Positions 23,908-32,569 of a stretch of DNA of 64,000 bases are shown in pieces (within the stretch, counting starts at the first letter, position 1; every line of letters starts with the position of its first letter). A program made the position numbers and the translations under genes. The notes beneath the pieces are model-generated. The model was not told the origin of the DNA. It did no database searches and was given only the letters and a program-made list of their open reading frames with translations. This stretch comes from Kribbella kalugense (GTDB taxonomy: Bacteria; Actinomycetota; Actinomycetes; Propionibacteriales; Kribbellaceae): the NCBI RefSeq assembly GCF_004365875.1, contig NZ_SODF01000002.1, positions 2,172,971 to 2,236,970 on the forward strand, in the 5' to 3' direction.

Positions 23908-24429
23908 TCAGTCGCCGATCTTCTCGGCGGCGGCCTCAGCAGCCTTGCCGGCCGCCTTCGCGGTCTTGCGGGCGCTGGTCGCGGCCGCCTTCGCGGTACG
24001 GCTCGCGTTCTGCGCGGTCTTCTTCGCGGTGGTCCGGGTCGCCTTGACCTTGCTCACCGTGGTCTTCGCGCTGGCCTCGAGGTCCTCGGTGGCCTGCTGG
24101 TGACGGATCCGCTCGACCAGGTCCTTGCCGCGGCCGGCCAGGTCCTCGTAGGTCTCCTCGGCCTGGCCGAGGACGGTGGTGAAGCCGGCCTGCGCGGTCT
24201 TCGGCAGCTCGCGCAGCTTGGCCGGGGCGGTGCGCGCGTCGGCGACGATCGCCTCGAAGCGCTTGTTCAGCTCGGTCTGGGCCTTGGTGAGCTCGGTCTG
24301 CAGGGTCTGCTGGTCCAGCTTGGCGAACCGGGCGGTGACGTCCTCGCTGATCGCGCGGAACTTCTCGACCGCGAGGTCGCCGGCGCCGGCGATCGCGTAG
24401 AACGGGGTAACAGGCGTACGGGTAGCCAT
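23908..24429 (-). CDS. Heparin-binding hemagglutinin (HBHA)-like coiled-coil protein
   Basis: 173 residues with no signal peptide. The N-terminus (TPFYAIAGAGDLAVEKFR) matches HBHA's conserved start; residues 30-115 form a long amphipathic coiled coil (FAKLDQQTLQTELTKAQTELNKRFEAI); the C-terminus (120-168) is a Lys/Ala-rich tail with AKKTAQ, ARKTAKAAGKAAE-type repeats like the heparin-binding tail of mycobacterial HBHA. In Mtb the protein is an adhesin that is also tied to lipid bodies; in a free-living actinobacterium a structural or polyanion-binding role is more likely. Located between the XRE regulator and DUF2516 genes. Confidence 0.85.
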   Translation of the reverse strand: MATRTPVTPFYAIAGAGDLAVEKFRAISEDVTARFAKLDQQTLQTELTKAQTELNKRFEAIVADARTAPAKLRELPKTAQAGFTTVLGQAEETYEDLAGRGKDLVERIRHQQATEDLEASAKTTVSKVKATRTTAKKTAQNASRTAKAAATSARKTAKAAGKAAEAAAEKIGD

Positions 24430-24461
24430 CAGGCTTCTCCTCGGGGTGTTTTCAGCAGGTG

Positions 24462-24890
24462 TTAGTTGGTCGTGCGCTTGCGAGCGGAGCTCTTCTTCGC
24501 CGGCGCCTCTTCAGGGGCGGCGTTCTCCCGGACGAACGACGTGTACACATCCAGCAGGACGCGCTTCTGCCGCTCGTTCAGGGCGGGGTCGAGCAGGACG
24601 GCGTCGACCACGCCGGCGGCCTGCCGGCCGTCGGAGTTCTCGTCCGGATCGAGGATGCCGGCCCGCACGTAGAGGGTCTCCGCGGAGATCCGCAACGCTT
24701 TCGCGAGCTGCTGCAGTACGTCGGCCGACGGCTTCCGCAGGCCGCGCTCGATCTGGCTCAAGTACGGGTTCGACACACCGGCCAGGTCCGACAACTGCCG
24801 CAACGACAACTGCGCATGCCGCCGCTGCTCGGCGAGGTACTCCCCAAGGGAGCCCACCGCCCCAGCTGCTCGATCACTCAACCTGGCCAT
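24462..24890 (-). CDS. XRE family regulator (Rv0474-like)
   Basis: 142 residues. An N-terminal helix-turn-helix (about 14-70: LGEYLAEQRRHAQLSLRQLSDLAGVSNPYLSQIERGLRKPSADVLQQLAKAL) is followed by an uncharacterised helical part and a basic Ala/Lys-rich C-terminus (EEAPAKKSSARKRTT). Synteny with HBHA-like and DUF2516 genes matches Mtb Rv0474-0476. The perfect 20-bp palindrome 21 bases upstream of its start is the likely autoregulatory site. Confidence 0.9.
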   Translation of the reverse strand: MARLSDRAAGAVGSLGEYLAEQRRHAQLSLRQLSDLAGVSNPYLSQIERGLRKPSADVLQQLAKALRISAETLYVRAGILDPDENSDGRQAAGVVDAVLLDPALNERQKRVLLDVYTSFVRENAAPEEAPAKKSSARKRTTN

Positions 24891-24910
24891 ACGCCCAGTG
24901 TGCTAGCAAC

Positions 24911-24930
24911 GTGCTTGCAATTGCAAGCAC
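24911..24930. promoter_or_regulatory. Perfect 20-bp palindrome, likely XRE operator
   Basis: GTGCTTGCAATTGCAAGCAC is fully self-complementary and lies 21-40 bases upstream of the XRE gene, overlapping its probable -35 region (TTGCAA). Confidence 0.7.
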
Positions 24931-24971
24931 CAACCCCGTGAGGCGGCTCACGTGAGGGACTTACCGCGGAA

Positions 24972-25718
24972 CTACTGCTCGCGGTGGACCTTGTGTTGGG
25001 CGGCTTGGGCTCGGGGGCGGACGGTGATGCGGTCGATGTTGACGTGGGCCGGGCGGGTGGCGATCCAGGCGACGATGTCGGCGACGTCCTCGGCGGTGAG
25101 GGGTTCGCGTACGCCGGCGTAAACGGCGTCGGCCTTGGACTGGTCGCCGTTGAAGCGGGTGAGCGCGAATCCCTCGCTGCGGACCATGCCGGGGGCGATC
25201 TCGCTGACCCGGACCGGCTGGTCCCAGAGCTCGAGCCGGAGGGTGTCGACGACCGCCTTCGCTCCGTGCTTGGCGGCGACGTACCCGCCACCGCCTTCGT
25301 ACGCGACCTGTCCGGCCGTGGATCCCATCACGATGATCGTGCCGCGGCCGGCGATAAGGGCCGGGAGCAACGACTTGGTGACGGCCGCGACCGCGATCAC
25401 GTTCACCTCGAACATCTGCCGCCACGCGTCCAGGTCCGCCTCGGCCACCGGCTCGAACCCGAACGCGCCGCCGGCGTTGTTCACCAGCACCTGCAGTTCG
25501 TCCCCGACCGCGGCGGTCAGTGCGGCGACGTCGTCGGCCGACGTCACGTCGCACTGGACCGCGCGGCCGTCGATCTCCTTCGCCAGCGCCTCGATCCGGT
25601 CCAGCCGCCGCGCGGCGCAGATCACCTCGAACCCTTCGCGGGCCAGGTAGCGCGCCGACGCGGCTCCGATCCCACTGCTAGCACCGGTCACGACGGCAAG
25701 AGGACGCTCGGAAGTCAT
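24972..25718 (-). CDS. Short-chain dehydrogenase/reductase
   Basis: 248-residue classical SDR. NAD(P) motif TGASSGIG at 11-18, NNAG at 80-83, catalytic Ser133, Tyr146 and Lys150 (YVAAK), and the PGMVRSEGF region. ARR at residues 36-38 after the second strand suggests preference for NADP. Similar proteins are annotated as YdfG-like serine or 3-hydroxy acid dehydrogenases. Substrate not assignable. It follows the 25762 membrane-protein gene on the same strand with a 43-base gap, so the two may share a transcript. Confidence 0.88.
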   Translation of the reverse strand: MTSERPLAVVTGASSGIGAASARYLAREGFEVICAARRLDRIEALAKEIDGRAVQCDVTSADDVAALTAAVGDELQVLVNNAGGAFGFEPVAEADLDAWRQMFEVNVIAVAAVTKSLLPALIAGRGTIIVMGSTAGQVAYEGGGGYVAAKHGAKAVVDTLRLELWDQPVRVSEIAPGMVRSEGFALTRFNGDQSKADAVYAGVREPLTAEDVADIVAWIATRPAHVNIDRITVRPRAQAAQHKVHREQ

Positions 25719-25761
25719 AGCCCGAGTCTCTCAAACCCACGCGACGAGCAAGCCGGCCGTC

Positions 25762-26742
25762 TCAGACCCCGACCGAATGCCGTGCCTCCACCCGGACTGT
25801 CCGGCGAGCCGACGCGACCACTCCGCCCAGTGCCGCGGCGCTGACCGCCATGAAGCCCGCCAGCAGACCCAGCGTCTGTACGTCGGGGTGGATCAACGAC
25901 TGCCCCCGGAACGCCTGAACGGTCACGGTCAACATCAACCCGGCGTACCCGAAGGCAACCACACCGACCACACGCGCCCGGACCCGCTCGGGCCGGAGCC
26001 ACGCCACGCGGCCGGCGAGGACGTGCAGAAGCAGCACCGTGATCAGCAGGAAGTGGATCGCGTGCAGGCCAACGAAGTGCGGGATCCGCAGGTCGCCGCC
26101 GACGGTACTCCAGTGGGTCAGCGGCATACCGGGTCCACCGGGTTCGACGCCGATGCCGTGGCTGCCGGCCAGGGTGACCGGGTGACCGTACGCGTCCGTG
26201 ACCTGCTCCCGCGTGCCGTTCGCCCCGACCAGGTAGAACGCGATGCCCATTCCGGTCACGGCGAGGCCGAGGCCGATCCGGATCGCCCGGTTCAGCGGTG
26301 CGTCGCCGACGCGCTGGAACAGCAGCATGATCGCGATTACCAGGCTGGCGCCGAACAGGCCCATCACGCCCGACATGAAGACCTTCTGCCCGACCTGGTT
26401 GAACGTGTCGGTGTTGGCGTTGAAGTGGCTGAACGTGCCGCGAGCAGCCTGTACGGCGATGAACCCGACGTCGACGATCCCGGTGACCGCGAACACGGTG
26501 CCCGTCCACCAGCCGAAGCGTTTCGCCTTCCGCAGCCGGGACACGAGCCAGGCCAGCGTCGCGCCGTACAGGACGAACGAGATGCTGAACTTGAACGGCT
26601 TGAGCCACACGGACTCGTTGAGGATCTCCCGGTGGTCGACGGCGAGACCGATGCTCGCGGCCACAGTCAGGCCGGCCATCGCGAGCACCATCAGCATCAA
26701 CGGCCGATGCCAGGACTTCACTTCTTCGAGGACTGTTCGCAT
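25762..26742 (-). CDS. Multi-pass membrane protein of unknown function
   Basis: About 326 residues and seven to eight hydrophobic helices with loops rich in Gly, His and Arg. A conserved-looking core is ESVWLKPFKFSISFVLYGATLAWL and HFNANTDTFNQVGQKVF, and several His residues (FVGLHAIHFLL, VLLLHVLAG) sit within membrane helices, which would fit haem or quinone binding but is not diagnostic. Start uncertain: ATG 26742 (MRTVLEEVKSWHR) is chosen; ATG 26763 with GAGG three bases upstream is also possible. Divergent from the amidohydrolase gene. Confidence 0.7.
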   Translation of the reverse strand: MRTVLEEVKSWHRPLMLMVLAMAGLTVAASIGLAVDHREILNESVWLKPFKFSISFVLYGATLAWLVSRLRKAKRFGWWTGTVFAVTGIVDVGFIAVQAARGTFSHFNANTDTFNQVGQKVFMSGVMGLFGASLVIAIMLLFQRVGDAPLNRAIRIGLGLAVTGMGIAFYLVGANGTREQVTDAYGHPVTLAGSHGIGVEPGGPGMPLTHWSTVGGDLRIPHFVGLHAIHFLLITVLLLHVLAGRVAWLRPERVRARVVGVVAFGYAGLMLTVTVQAFRGQSLIHPDVQTLGLLAGFMAVSAAALGGVVASARRTVRVEARHSVGV

Positions 26743-26834
26743 GTGTCCATGCTTTCGGCGCATAGACCTCAGCACAGGGGTGCGAATCCGCCAATCAAGG
26801 TAGGCGTAACCCCACCCTGGGAGAGACTCCAGCA

Positions 26835-28022
26835 ATGACCAGGGTTGCAGTCAGGGCTGAGCGGATCTTCGACGGCGAACGGTTTCTCGATGAGGACAGC
26901 GTCGTCCTCATCGAGGACACCCGGATCACGGGCATCACCCGAGAGGTGCCGACCGATTGGCCGGTGCATGAGCTGCCGGGCGCCACGATCCTCCCCGGGC
27001 TGATCGACGCCCACGTGCACCTCAGCGCCGACGCCGGCCCGGGAGCCCTCGACCGCCTCGCCGACACACCCGCCGATGCAGTCGCCGCCACGATCGAGCA
27101 GTCGCTCCGCATCCACCTGGCCGCCGGCGTCACCACCGTCCGCGACCTCGGCGACCCGCACGACGCCGTACTGCGATGGCGCAAGACCGCTGCACCCGAT
27201 CTGCCGACGGTCGTCGCATCCGGTACGCCGCTCACCAGCAAAGGCGGCCACTGCTGGTCATTAGGCGGCGAGGTGACGGGCCCCGAGGAGATCCGAGCCG
27301 CGGTACGACGACGTGCCGAGCAGGGCGCCGACGTCATCAAGATCATGGCCAGCGGCGGCGTCTTCACGCCGGGCACCGACACGATGAGCCCGCAGTTCAC
27401 CGCGGACGAACTCGCGGCCGCGACCGCCGAGGCTCACGCGCTCGGCCTGCCGATCACCGCCCACGCCCACGCGCTGTCCGCAGTACAACAAGCCTTGGCG
27501 GTCGGCGTTGACGGCATCGAGCACTGCACCTGCCTCACCCCGCAGGGCGTGGTCATCGACGACGCGCTGTCCACCGGGCTCGCCGACGCAGGCATCGCGG
27601 TGTGCGGCACGCTCGGATCCGACCGGTCGATCGTCGTACCGCCGGCAATCCTCGAAATGGTCGCGAAGGCCGGCATCAGCGAGGCCGCCCTCCAGCAAGC
27701 GGTACGCCGGTTGTCCGACGGAGGCGTCCGGATCATCGCCGGCTCCGACGGCGGGATCGGTCCGGCGAAACCGCACGGGCTCCTCCCCGCCACGCTGGCC
27801 GAATACGTGGAGGCGGGGATCCCAGCCATCGCGGCCCTGATCGCTGGCACCTCGGCCGCCGCCGATGCGCTCCGCGTTCAGAAGGGTCGCATCCGGCCCG
27901 GTGCGGACGCCGATCTCCTAGTTGTACAAGGCGATCCGACCGACGACATCGCTACGTTGGCAACACCAACGGCCGTCTATCTCGCTGGTCACGCCTGGCG
28001 GGTCGGCAGCGCGAAGATCTGA
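26835..28022 (+). CDS. Metal-dependent amidohydrolase (prolidase/imidazolonepropionase-like)
   Basis: 395 residues, TIM-barrel amidohydrolase. Metal ligands are visible in order: HVH in GLIDAHVHLS, Lys in DVIKIMASGG (carboxylated bridge), HAHAL, GIEHCT, and Asp in IAGSDGG. The flanking beta sandwich is seen in the N-terminal 55 residues and the C-terminal RIRPGADADLLVVQGDP. The subgroup includes Xaa-Pro dipeptidases and N-acyl or cyclic amide hydrolases; substrate cannot be told. GGGAGAG upstream supports ATG. The 3' end overlaps the convergent SDR by 34 bases. Confidence 0.9.
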   Translation: MTRVAVRAERIFDGERFLDEDSVVLIEDTRITGITREVPTDWPVHELPGATILPGLIDAHVHLSADAGPGALDRLADTPADAVAATIEQSLRIHLAAGVTTVRDLGDPHDAVLRWRKTAAPDLPTVVASGTPLTSKGGHCWSLGGEVTGPEEIRAAVRRRAEQGADVIKIMASGGVFTPGTDTMSPQFTADELAAATAEAHALGLPITAHAHALSAVQQALAVGVDGIEHCTCLTPQGVVIDDALSTGLADAGIAVCGTLGSDRSIVVPPAILEMVAKAGISEAALQQAVRRLSDGGVRIIAGSDGGIGPAKPHGLLPATLAEYVEAGIPAIAALIAGTSAAADALRVQKGRIRPGADADLLVVQGDPTDDIATLATPTAVYLAGHAWRVGSAKI

Positions 28023-28732
28023 CGCAGGTTGAACTCACGCCGGCGACTGACGGCGAAGGTGACCAAGTCGGCGATGTCCGACGCGGCGAGCGGCCCGATC
28101 TGCTCGTTCATCGAGGCGATCAGCTCCTGACCCGTCTCGTCCAGATGCGTCGCCAGCTCGGTGTCCGTCAGGCCGGGCTCGATGTTCGTGACGCGGACGT
28201 CGTACGGCGCCAGGTCCGCCGGGAGCGAGGTCGACAGCTGGGTCAGAGCCGCCTTGGTCGCGCCGTACACGGCGTACCCGGGGAAGACCACGTGCGCGCC
28301 GATCGACGAGATGTTCACCAGATCGGCTGTCCGTCCTTCACCAGCAGCCTCGATCAAGTCGGGCGTGAACGCCTGGACCAGCCGGAGTACGCCGGTCAGG
28401 TTGGTGTCGATCATCCGGGTCCAGTCGTCGAGCCGGCCCGCTTCGATCGGCGCGGCCAGCATCACCCCGGCGGCGTTCACGACCAGATCCACCGTCCCCA
28501 GCCGGGCGTGGATCTGCTCGACCCCGGCATCGACCGAGGCCTGCGACGTGACGTCCAGGGCGACGCCGTACGTCCGCGGCCCGAGCTTGCCGGCCAGGTC
28601 GTCGAGCCGGTCCTGCCGCCGCGAGACCAGGGCGACCGCGGCGCCGGCCTCGGCCAGTTGGGTGGCGATCGCGGCCCCGATACCGCTTGCGGCGCCGGTG
28701 ACGACAGCGTTACGGCCAGTGAGATCAGTCAT
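27989..28732 (-). CDS. Short-chain dehydrogenase/reductase next to MmyB-type regulator
   Basis: 247-residue classical SDR: TGAASGIG at 12-19, NAAG at 86-89, Ser142/143, Tyr156 and Lys160 (YGATK), EPGLTDTELATHL. SRR at 37-39 suggests NADP. GGAG precedes the ATG. It is divergent from an MmyB-type XRE regulator 130 bases away, a pairing seen very often in actinobacteria and taken to mean that the regulator controls the dehydrogenase. Substrate unknown. Confidence 0.88.
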   Translation of the reverse strand: MTDLTGRNAVVTGAASGIGAAIATQLAEAGAAVALVSRRQDRLDDLAGKLGPRTYGVALDVTSQASVDAGVEQIHARLGTVDLVVNAAGVMLAAPIEAGRLDDWTRMIDTNLTGVLRLVQAFTPDLIEAAGEGRTADLVNISSIGAHVVFPGYAVYGATKAALTQLSTSLPADLAPYDVRVTNIEPGLTDTELATHLDETGQELIASMNEQIGPLAASDIADLVTFAVSRRREFNLRQIFALPTRQA

Positions 28733-28862
28733 GGTGTTCTCCAGGAAAGGTTTGTTGTTGCCACCGATCCTGGGGCGGATCTCGAGCCCTACCCAGGTGT
28801 CTGCTGAGCCTGGTTCTGGCAGGACCAGGTTGAGGTGGCCGGTCGGTCTGGATACTGGGGGT

Positions 28863-29744
28863 ATGGATCGTCGTGAGGAGCTGACCGAGTTCCTGAAGTC
28901 GCGGAGGGCCCGGGTTCAGCCCGAGGACCTCGGGCTGAAGGTGTACGGCGGGCGTCGGCGTGTACCCGGGCTGCGCCGGGAGGAGCTCGCCCAGGCCGCC
29001 GGGGTGAGCGCCGACTACTACATCCGGCTCGAGCAGGGGCGGACCGACAACGTCTCCCAGGAGATCCTGGACGCCGTCGCGGACGTACTGAGCTTGTCCG
29101 AGGACGAGCGCAAACACCTTGCCCTGTTGGCGAAACCGGCCCGACGCCGGGTCAAGCGCCGTACGACGACGCAACGGATCCGGCCCGGTTTGCAGGCGCT
29201 GCTCGACTCGATGACCGACGTACCCGCTTTCGTGCTCGGACGCCGGATGGACGTGCTGGGGTGGAACCGGCTGGCAGCGGCCCTGATCGCCGACTTCGCC
29301 AGCTTGGAGCCCAAGGACCGGAACATCCCGCGGCTGGTCTTCCTGGACCCAGCTACCCGCGACTTCTACCCGGACTGGGAGGCGGTCGCGGACGAGACCG
29401 TCGGCTACCTGCGGATGTACGCCGGTCGTTACCCGGACGACCCGGAGCTCGCCGAGCTGATCGGGGAGCTGTCGATCCACAGCCCCGAGTTCCGTCAGCA
29501 CTGGGCCCGGCACGACGTGAAGGACAAGACGTTCGGGACCAAGGCGCAGTACCACCACCTGGTCGGCGAGATCACCGTCCAGTACGAGACCCTGCAGCCC
29601 CCGGGCGAGCCGGATCAGCTGATCGTCACCTACACCGTCGAGCCCGGGTCGACGTCGGAACAGAATCTGCGCCTGCTGGCCAGCTGGACAGCCGACGATA
29701 GGGAGAAGTCCCGATTCCCGGCCGAAACCCCAGAGTTACCCTGA
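28863..29744 (+). CDS. XRE regulator with MmyB-like ligand-binding domain
   Basis: 293 residues. The N-terminus has the typical start of this family, MDRREELTEFLKSRRARVQPEDLGL, and HTH around 36-95 (RRVPGLRREELAQAAGVSADYYIRLEQGR), followed by a PAS-like MmyB ligand domain (PF17765, about 115-275; VLGWNRLAAALIADFASLEP, HWARHDVKDKTFGTK). The MmyB fold probably binds a fatty-acid-like ligand. GATACT at 28851-28856 is a possible -10 seven bases before ATG; no ribosome site, so leaderless start likely. Divergent from the SDR gene it presumably controls. Confidence 0.92.
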   Translation: MDRREELTEFLKSRRARVQPEDLGLKVYGGRRRVPGLRREELAQAAGVSADYYIRLEQGRTDNVSQEILDAVADVLSLSEDERKHLALLAKPARRRVKRRTTTQRIRPGLQALLDSMTDVPAFVLGRRMDVLGWNRLAAALIADFASLEPKDRNIPRLVFLDPATRDFYPDWEAVADETVGYLRMYAGRYPDDPELAELIGELSIHSPEFRQHWARHDVKDKTFGTKAQYHHLVGEITVQYETLQPPGEPDQLIVTYTVEPGSTSEQNLRLLASWTADDREKSRFPAETPELP

Positions 29745-29748
29745 CGGG

Positions 29749-31038
29749 GTGACCGAACCCTCCATCCGTCCGCCCCGGCGGGTCGCGATGATCAGCCTGC
29801 ACACGTCGCCGATGGATCAGCCGGGTACCGGGGACGCGGGCGGGATGAACGTCTACGTGGTGGAGCTGTCCAAGCAGCTGGCCGGCCTCGGGATCGAGGT
29901 CGACGTCTTCACCCGGGCGACCGCGTCGGTGCTGCCGGCCCGGGTCGAGCTGCTGCCCGGCGTGACGGTCCGCAACGTCGCCGCGGGTCCGTACGAAGGT
30001 CTGACCAAGAACGAGCTCCCGGCCCAGCTGTGCACGTTCGCCCGCGCGGTCCTGCGCGCCGAGGCGATCCACGAGCCCGGCTGGTACGACGTGATTCATT
30101 CGCACTACTGGCTGTCCGGCCAGGTCGGCCTGCTGGCCCGCGATCGATGGGCGGTCCCGCTGGTGCACACGATGCACACGATGGCCAAGGTCAAGAACGC
30201 CAGCCTGGCGGAGGACGACGTACCCGAACCGCCCGCGCGGCTACTCGGTGAAGAGCAGGTCGTCGAGGCCGCCGATCGCCTGCTGGCCAACACAGACGAC
30301 GAAGCACGAGAGCTGATTGATCTGTACGGCGCGCAGCCCGCGAAGGTCGGCGTCGTCAACCCTGGTGTCGATCTGGACCTGTTCAGCCCGGGTGAGCAGG
30401 CTGCGGCCCGGCAGGCGGTCGGTCTGCCCGCGGATGCCGTCGTACTGGCGTTCGTCGGCCGGATCCAGCCGTTGAAGGCACCCGATCTGCTGATCCGGGC
30501 GGCGGCGCGGATGGTCGAGCGCGAACCGGGTCTGCGGGAACGGTTGGTGGTGGCAATCATCGGCGGCCCGTCCGGCAACGGGATGGAGCACCCCGAGGCG
30601 CATGCCGACCTGGCTCGGGCGCTCGGCATCGACGACGTGACCCGGTTCGTGAAGCCGATGGAGCGGGCCCGGCTGGCGGACTGGTACCGAGCCGCTTCCG
30701 TCGTCTGCGTTCCGTCGTACTCCGAATCCTTCGGGCTGGTCGCGCTGGAGGCTCAGGCCTGCGGTACGCCGGTGGTCGCGGCGGCCGTGGGCGGTCTGAG
30801 TACGGCGGTGGTGGACGGGCAGACCGGGTACCTCGTCCGCGGGCACCGGGTCGACGACTTCGCCGACGCGCTGGCGCGGATCGCGACGGATCCGGGTGTC
30901 CGCGAGAGCATGGGCCGCGCGGCGGTCAAGCACGCACAGGGTTTCGGCTGGGAGCTGACCGCCCGCAAGACGCTGGCGGCATACCAGACCGCCGCACAGA
31001 CGATGGCCGCGGAGATCGCGGCGGAGGTGGCCGGGTGA
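29749..31038 (+). CDS. mshA: D-inositol-3-phosphate glycosyltransferase MshA (mycothiol biosynthesis)
   Basis: 429-residue GT4 (GT-B fold) enzyme that joins UDP-GlcNAc to 1L-myo-inositol 1-phosphate, the first step of mycothiol synthesis. MshA hallmarks: VAMISLHTSPMDQPGTGDAGGMNVYVVELSKQL at the N-terminus, DVIHSHYWLSG, HTMHTMAKVKN, VGRIQPLKAPD, and the donor-site YSESFGLVALEAQACGTPV. GTG start. TACCCT at 29737-29742 lies 7 bases upstream of the GTG and overlaps the end of the preceding gene, so mshA has its own leaderless promoter. It overlaps the YbjN-like gene by 4 bases. Confidence 0.96.
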   Translation: MTEPSIRPPRRVAMISLHTSPMDQPGTGDAGGMNVYVVELSKQLAGLGIEVDVFTRATASVLPARVELLPGVTVRNVAAGPYEGLTKNELPAQLCTFARAVLRAEAIHEPGWYDVIHSHYWLSGQVGLLARDRWAVPLVHTMHTMAKVKNASLAEDDVPEPPARLLGEEQVVEAADRLLANTDDEARELIDLYGAQPAKVGVVNPGVDLDLFSPGEQAAARQAVGLPADAVVLAFVGRIQPLKAPDLLIRAAARMVEREPGLRERLVVAIIGGPSGNGMEHPEAHADLARALGIDDVTRFVKPMERARLADWYRAASVVCVPSYSESFGLVALEAQACGTPVVAAAVGGLSTAVVDGQTGYLVRGHRVDDFADALARIATDPGVRESMGRAAVKHAQGFGWELTARKTLAAYQTAAQTMAAEIAAEVAG

Positions 31039-31523
31039 GAGTTGCTGCGGCGGACGTGATCCGCCAGGTCCTGACCGAGAACGAGCTCGAGTTCACCGAG
31101 AGCGAGCCGGGTGTTTTCACCGCCGACCTGCCGGGGGAGCGGAAGCTGAAGACCGGGGTGACGCTGACGGTCGGGGCGCAGGCGGTCCAGGTGCACGCGT
31201 TCGTGGCCCGGCACCCGGACGAGAACCACGAGGCCGTCTACCGCTGGCTGCTGGAGCGGAACCTGAAGATGTACGGCGTCGCGTTCGCGGTCGACCACCT
31301 GGGCGACATCCACCTGGACGGGCGCGTCCCGCTGCACGCGATCACACCTGTCGAGGTCGATCGGTTGCTCGGTTCGGTGCTCGAGTACGCCGACTCGTCG
31401 TTCAACACGATCCTCGAACTCGGCTTCGCGTCGTCGATCCGCAAGGAGTACGAGTGGCGGATCTCCCGGGGCGAATCCACTCGGAACCTGGACGCTTTCA
31501 AGGGCTGGCTGGAGCCTCGATAG
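31035..31523 (+). CDS. YbjN domain protein
   Basis: 162 residues, soluble, YbjN-type (PF10722) fold related to type III secretion chaperone-like proteins. Seen: ADVIRQVLTENELEFTESEPGVFTADLPGERKLKTGVTLTVG, FVARHPDENHEAVYRWLLERNLKMYGVAFAVDHLGDIHLDGRVPL. It overlaps mshA by GTGA and sits before gpmA, the standard actinobacterial order. Its role is unknown; in E. coli YbjN affects stress and motility. Confidence 0.88.
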   Translation: MRVAAADVIRQVLTENELEFTESEPGVFTADLPGERKLKTGVTLTVGAQAVQVHAFVARHPDENHEAVYRWLLERNLKMYGVAFAVDHLGDIHLDGRVPLHAITPVEVDRLLGSVLEYADSSFNTILELGFASSIRKEYEWRISRGESTRNLDAFKGWLEPR

Positions 31524-31533
31524 ACTCCGCGAC

Positions 31534-32280
31534 ATGACCTATCGCCTGATCCTGCTCCGCCACGGCCACAGCGACTGGAACGCCAAGAATCTCTTCACCG
31601 GCTGGGTCGACGTCGACCTGAACGCCCAGGGTGTCGAGGAGGCCCAGCGCGGCGGTGAGCTGATCCGTGACCGCGACCTGCTGCCCGACGTACTGCACAC
31701 CTCGGTGCTGCGCCGGGCGATCCGTACCGCGAACATCGCCCTCGAGGTGGCCGACCGCCAGTGGATCGACGTACGCCGGTCCTGGCGGCTGAACGAGCGG
31801 CACTACGGCGGCCTGCAGGGCAAGGACAAGAAGCAGACCCTGGAGGAGCTCGGCGAGGAGCAGTTCATGCTGTTCCGCCGTTCCTACGACACCCCGCCGC
31901 CGGCGATCGAGCGCGGCTCGGAGTTCGACCAGGCCGGTGACCCGCGGTACGCCGGGCTGCCGTCGGAGCTGCTGCCCGCGACCGAGTGCCTGAAGGACGT
32001 CGTCGAGCGGATGCTCCCGTACTGGTACGACGCGATCGTGCCGGACCTGCGGGCGAACAAGACCGTCCTGGTCACCGCCCACGGCAACAGCCTGCGCGCG
32101 CTGGTCAAGCACCTCGACAACCTGGACGAGCAGACCATCGTCGGCCTGAACATCCCGACCGGCATCCCGCTCTACTACGAGCTCGACGAGGACTTCCACC
32201 CCGTCACCCCGGGCGGCGAGTACCTCGACCCCACCGCCGCCAAGGAAGCCATCGAAGCCGTCAAGAACCAGGGCCGCTGA
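31534..32280 (+). CDS. gpmA: 2,3-bisphosphoglycerate-dependent phosphoglycerate mutase
   Basis: 248-residue glycolytic enzyme interconverting 3- and 2-phosphoglycerate. The phospho-histidine motif LRHGHSDWNAKNLFTGWVDVDL is at the N-terminus (His11), ERHYGGLQGKDK and the second catalytic His in TAHGNSLRALVKHL. TAGACT at 31521-31526 lies eight bases before the ATG; with no ribosome site nearby a leaderless transcript is likely. Position after mshA-ybjN and before phoU/senX3 is conserved in the phylum. Confidence 0.97.
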   Translation: MTYRLILLRHGHSDWNAKNLFTGWVDVDLNAQGVEEAQRGGELIRDRDLLPDVLHTSVLRRAIRTANIALEVADRQWIDVRRSWRLNERHYGGLQGKDKKQTLEELGEEQFMLFRRSYDTPPPAIERGSEFDQAGDPRYAGLPSELLPATECLKDVVERMLPYWYDAIVPDLRANKTVLVTAHGNSLRALVKHLDNLDEQTIVGLNIPTGIPLYYELDEDFHPVTPGGEYLDPTAAKEAIEAVKNQGR

Positions 32281-32494
32281 GCTCCTCGAGGTCGAGCGAG
32301 CGGAGGTAGTCGCGCCGGTCCCGCAGTTGCGGATTCTGGGCGACTACCTCCGGACTGCCTTCGAGCAGCTCAAGCTCGGACCGCTGCAGATGCTTCAGGT
32401 GCTGGTCCACGGCGTCGAGATGCGCACGCAGCTCGGCACCGCTCAGCGCTGACACGTCGGTGTTGACCAGGCGGTCGGTCAGAGATTCGTCCAC
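32261..32494 (-). CDS. Small helical hypothetical protein
   Basis: 77 residues, acidic, predicted all-helical (SGAELRAHLDAVDQHLKHLQRSELELLEGSPEVVAQNPQLRDRRDYLRSL), no membrane helix. It overlaps the 3' end of gpmA by 20 bases in the convergent direction. The reading frame has natural amino-acid composition rather than the Arg/Pro-rich look of spurious frames in this genome, so I keep it. No family recognised. Confidence 0.55.
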   Translation of the reverse strand: MDESLTDRLVNTDVSALSGAELRAHLDAVDQHLKHLQRSELELLEGSPEVVAQNPQLRDRRDYLRSLDLEELSGPGS

Positions 32495-32520
32495 GCCCCG
32501 GAAGCTACCGGAACGAAACC

Positions 32521-32552
32521 AGCCCTCGGCAACCAGGTGGTTGCCGAGGGCT
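32521..32552. terminator. Hairpin terminator downstream of phoU
   Basis: AGCCCTCGGCAACC (32521-32534) pairs with GGTTGCCGAGGGCT (32539-32552), 14-bp perfect stem, 4-base loop, T-rich on the minus-strand 3' side. Ends the phoU transcript. Confidence 0.8.
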
Positions 32553-32569
32553 GAGTGGTTCTTCGGAGT

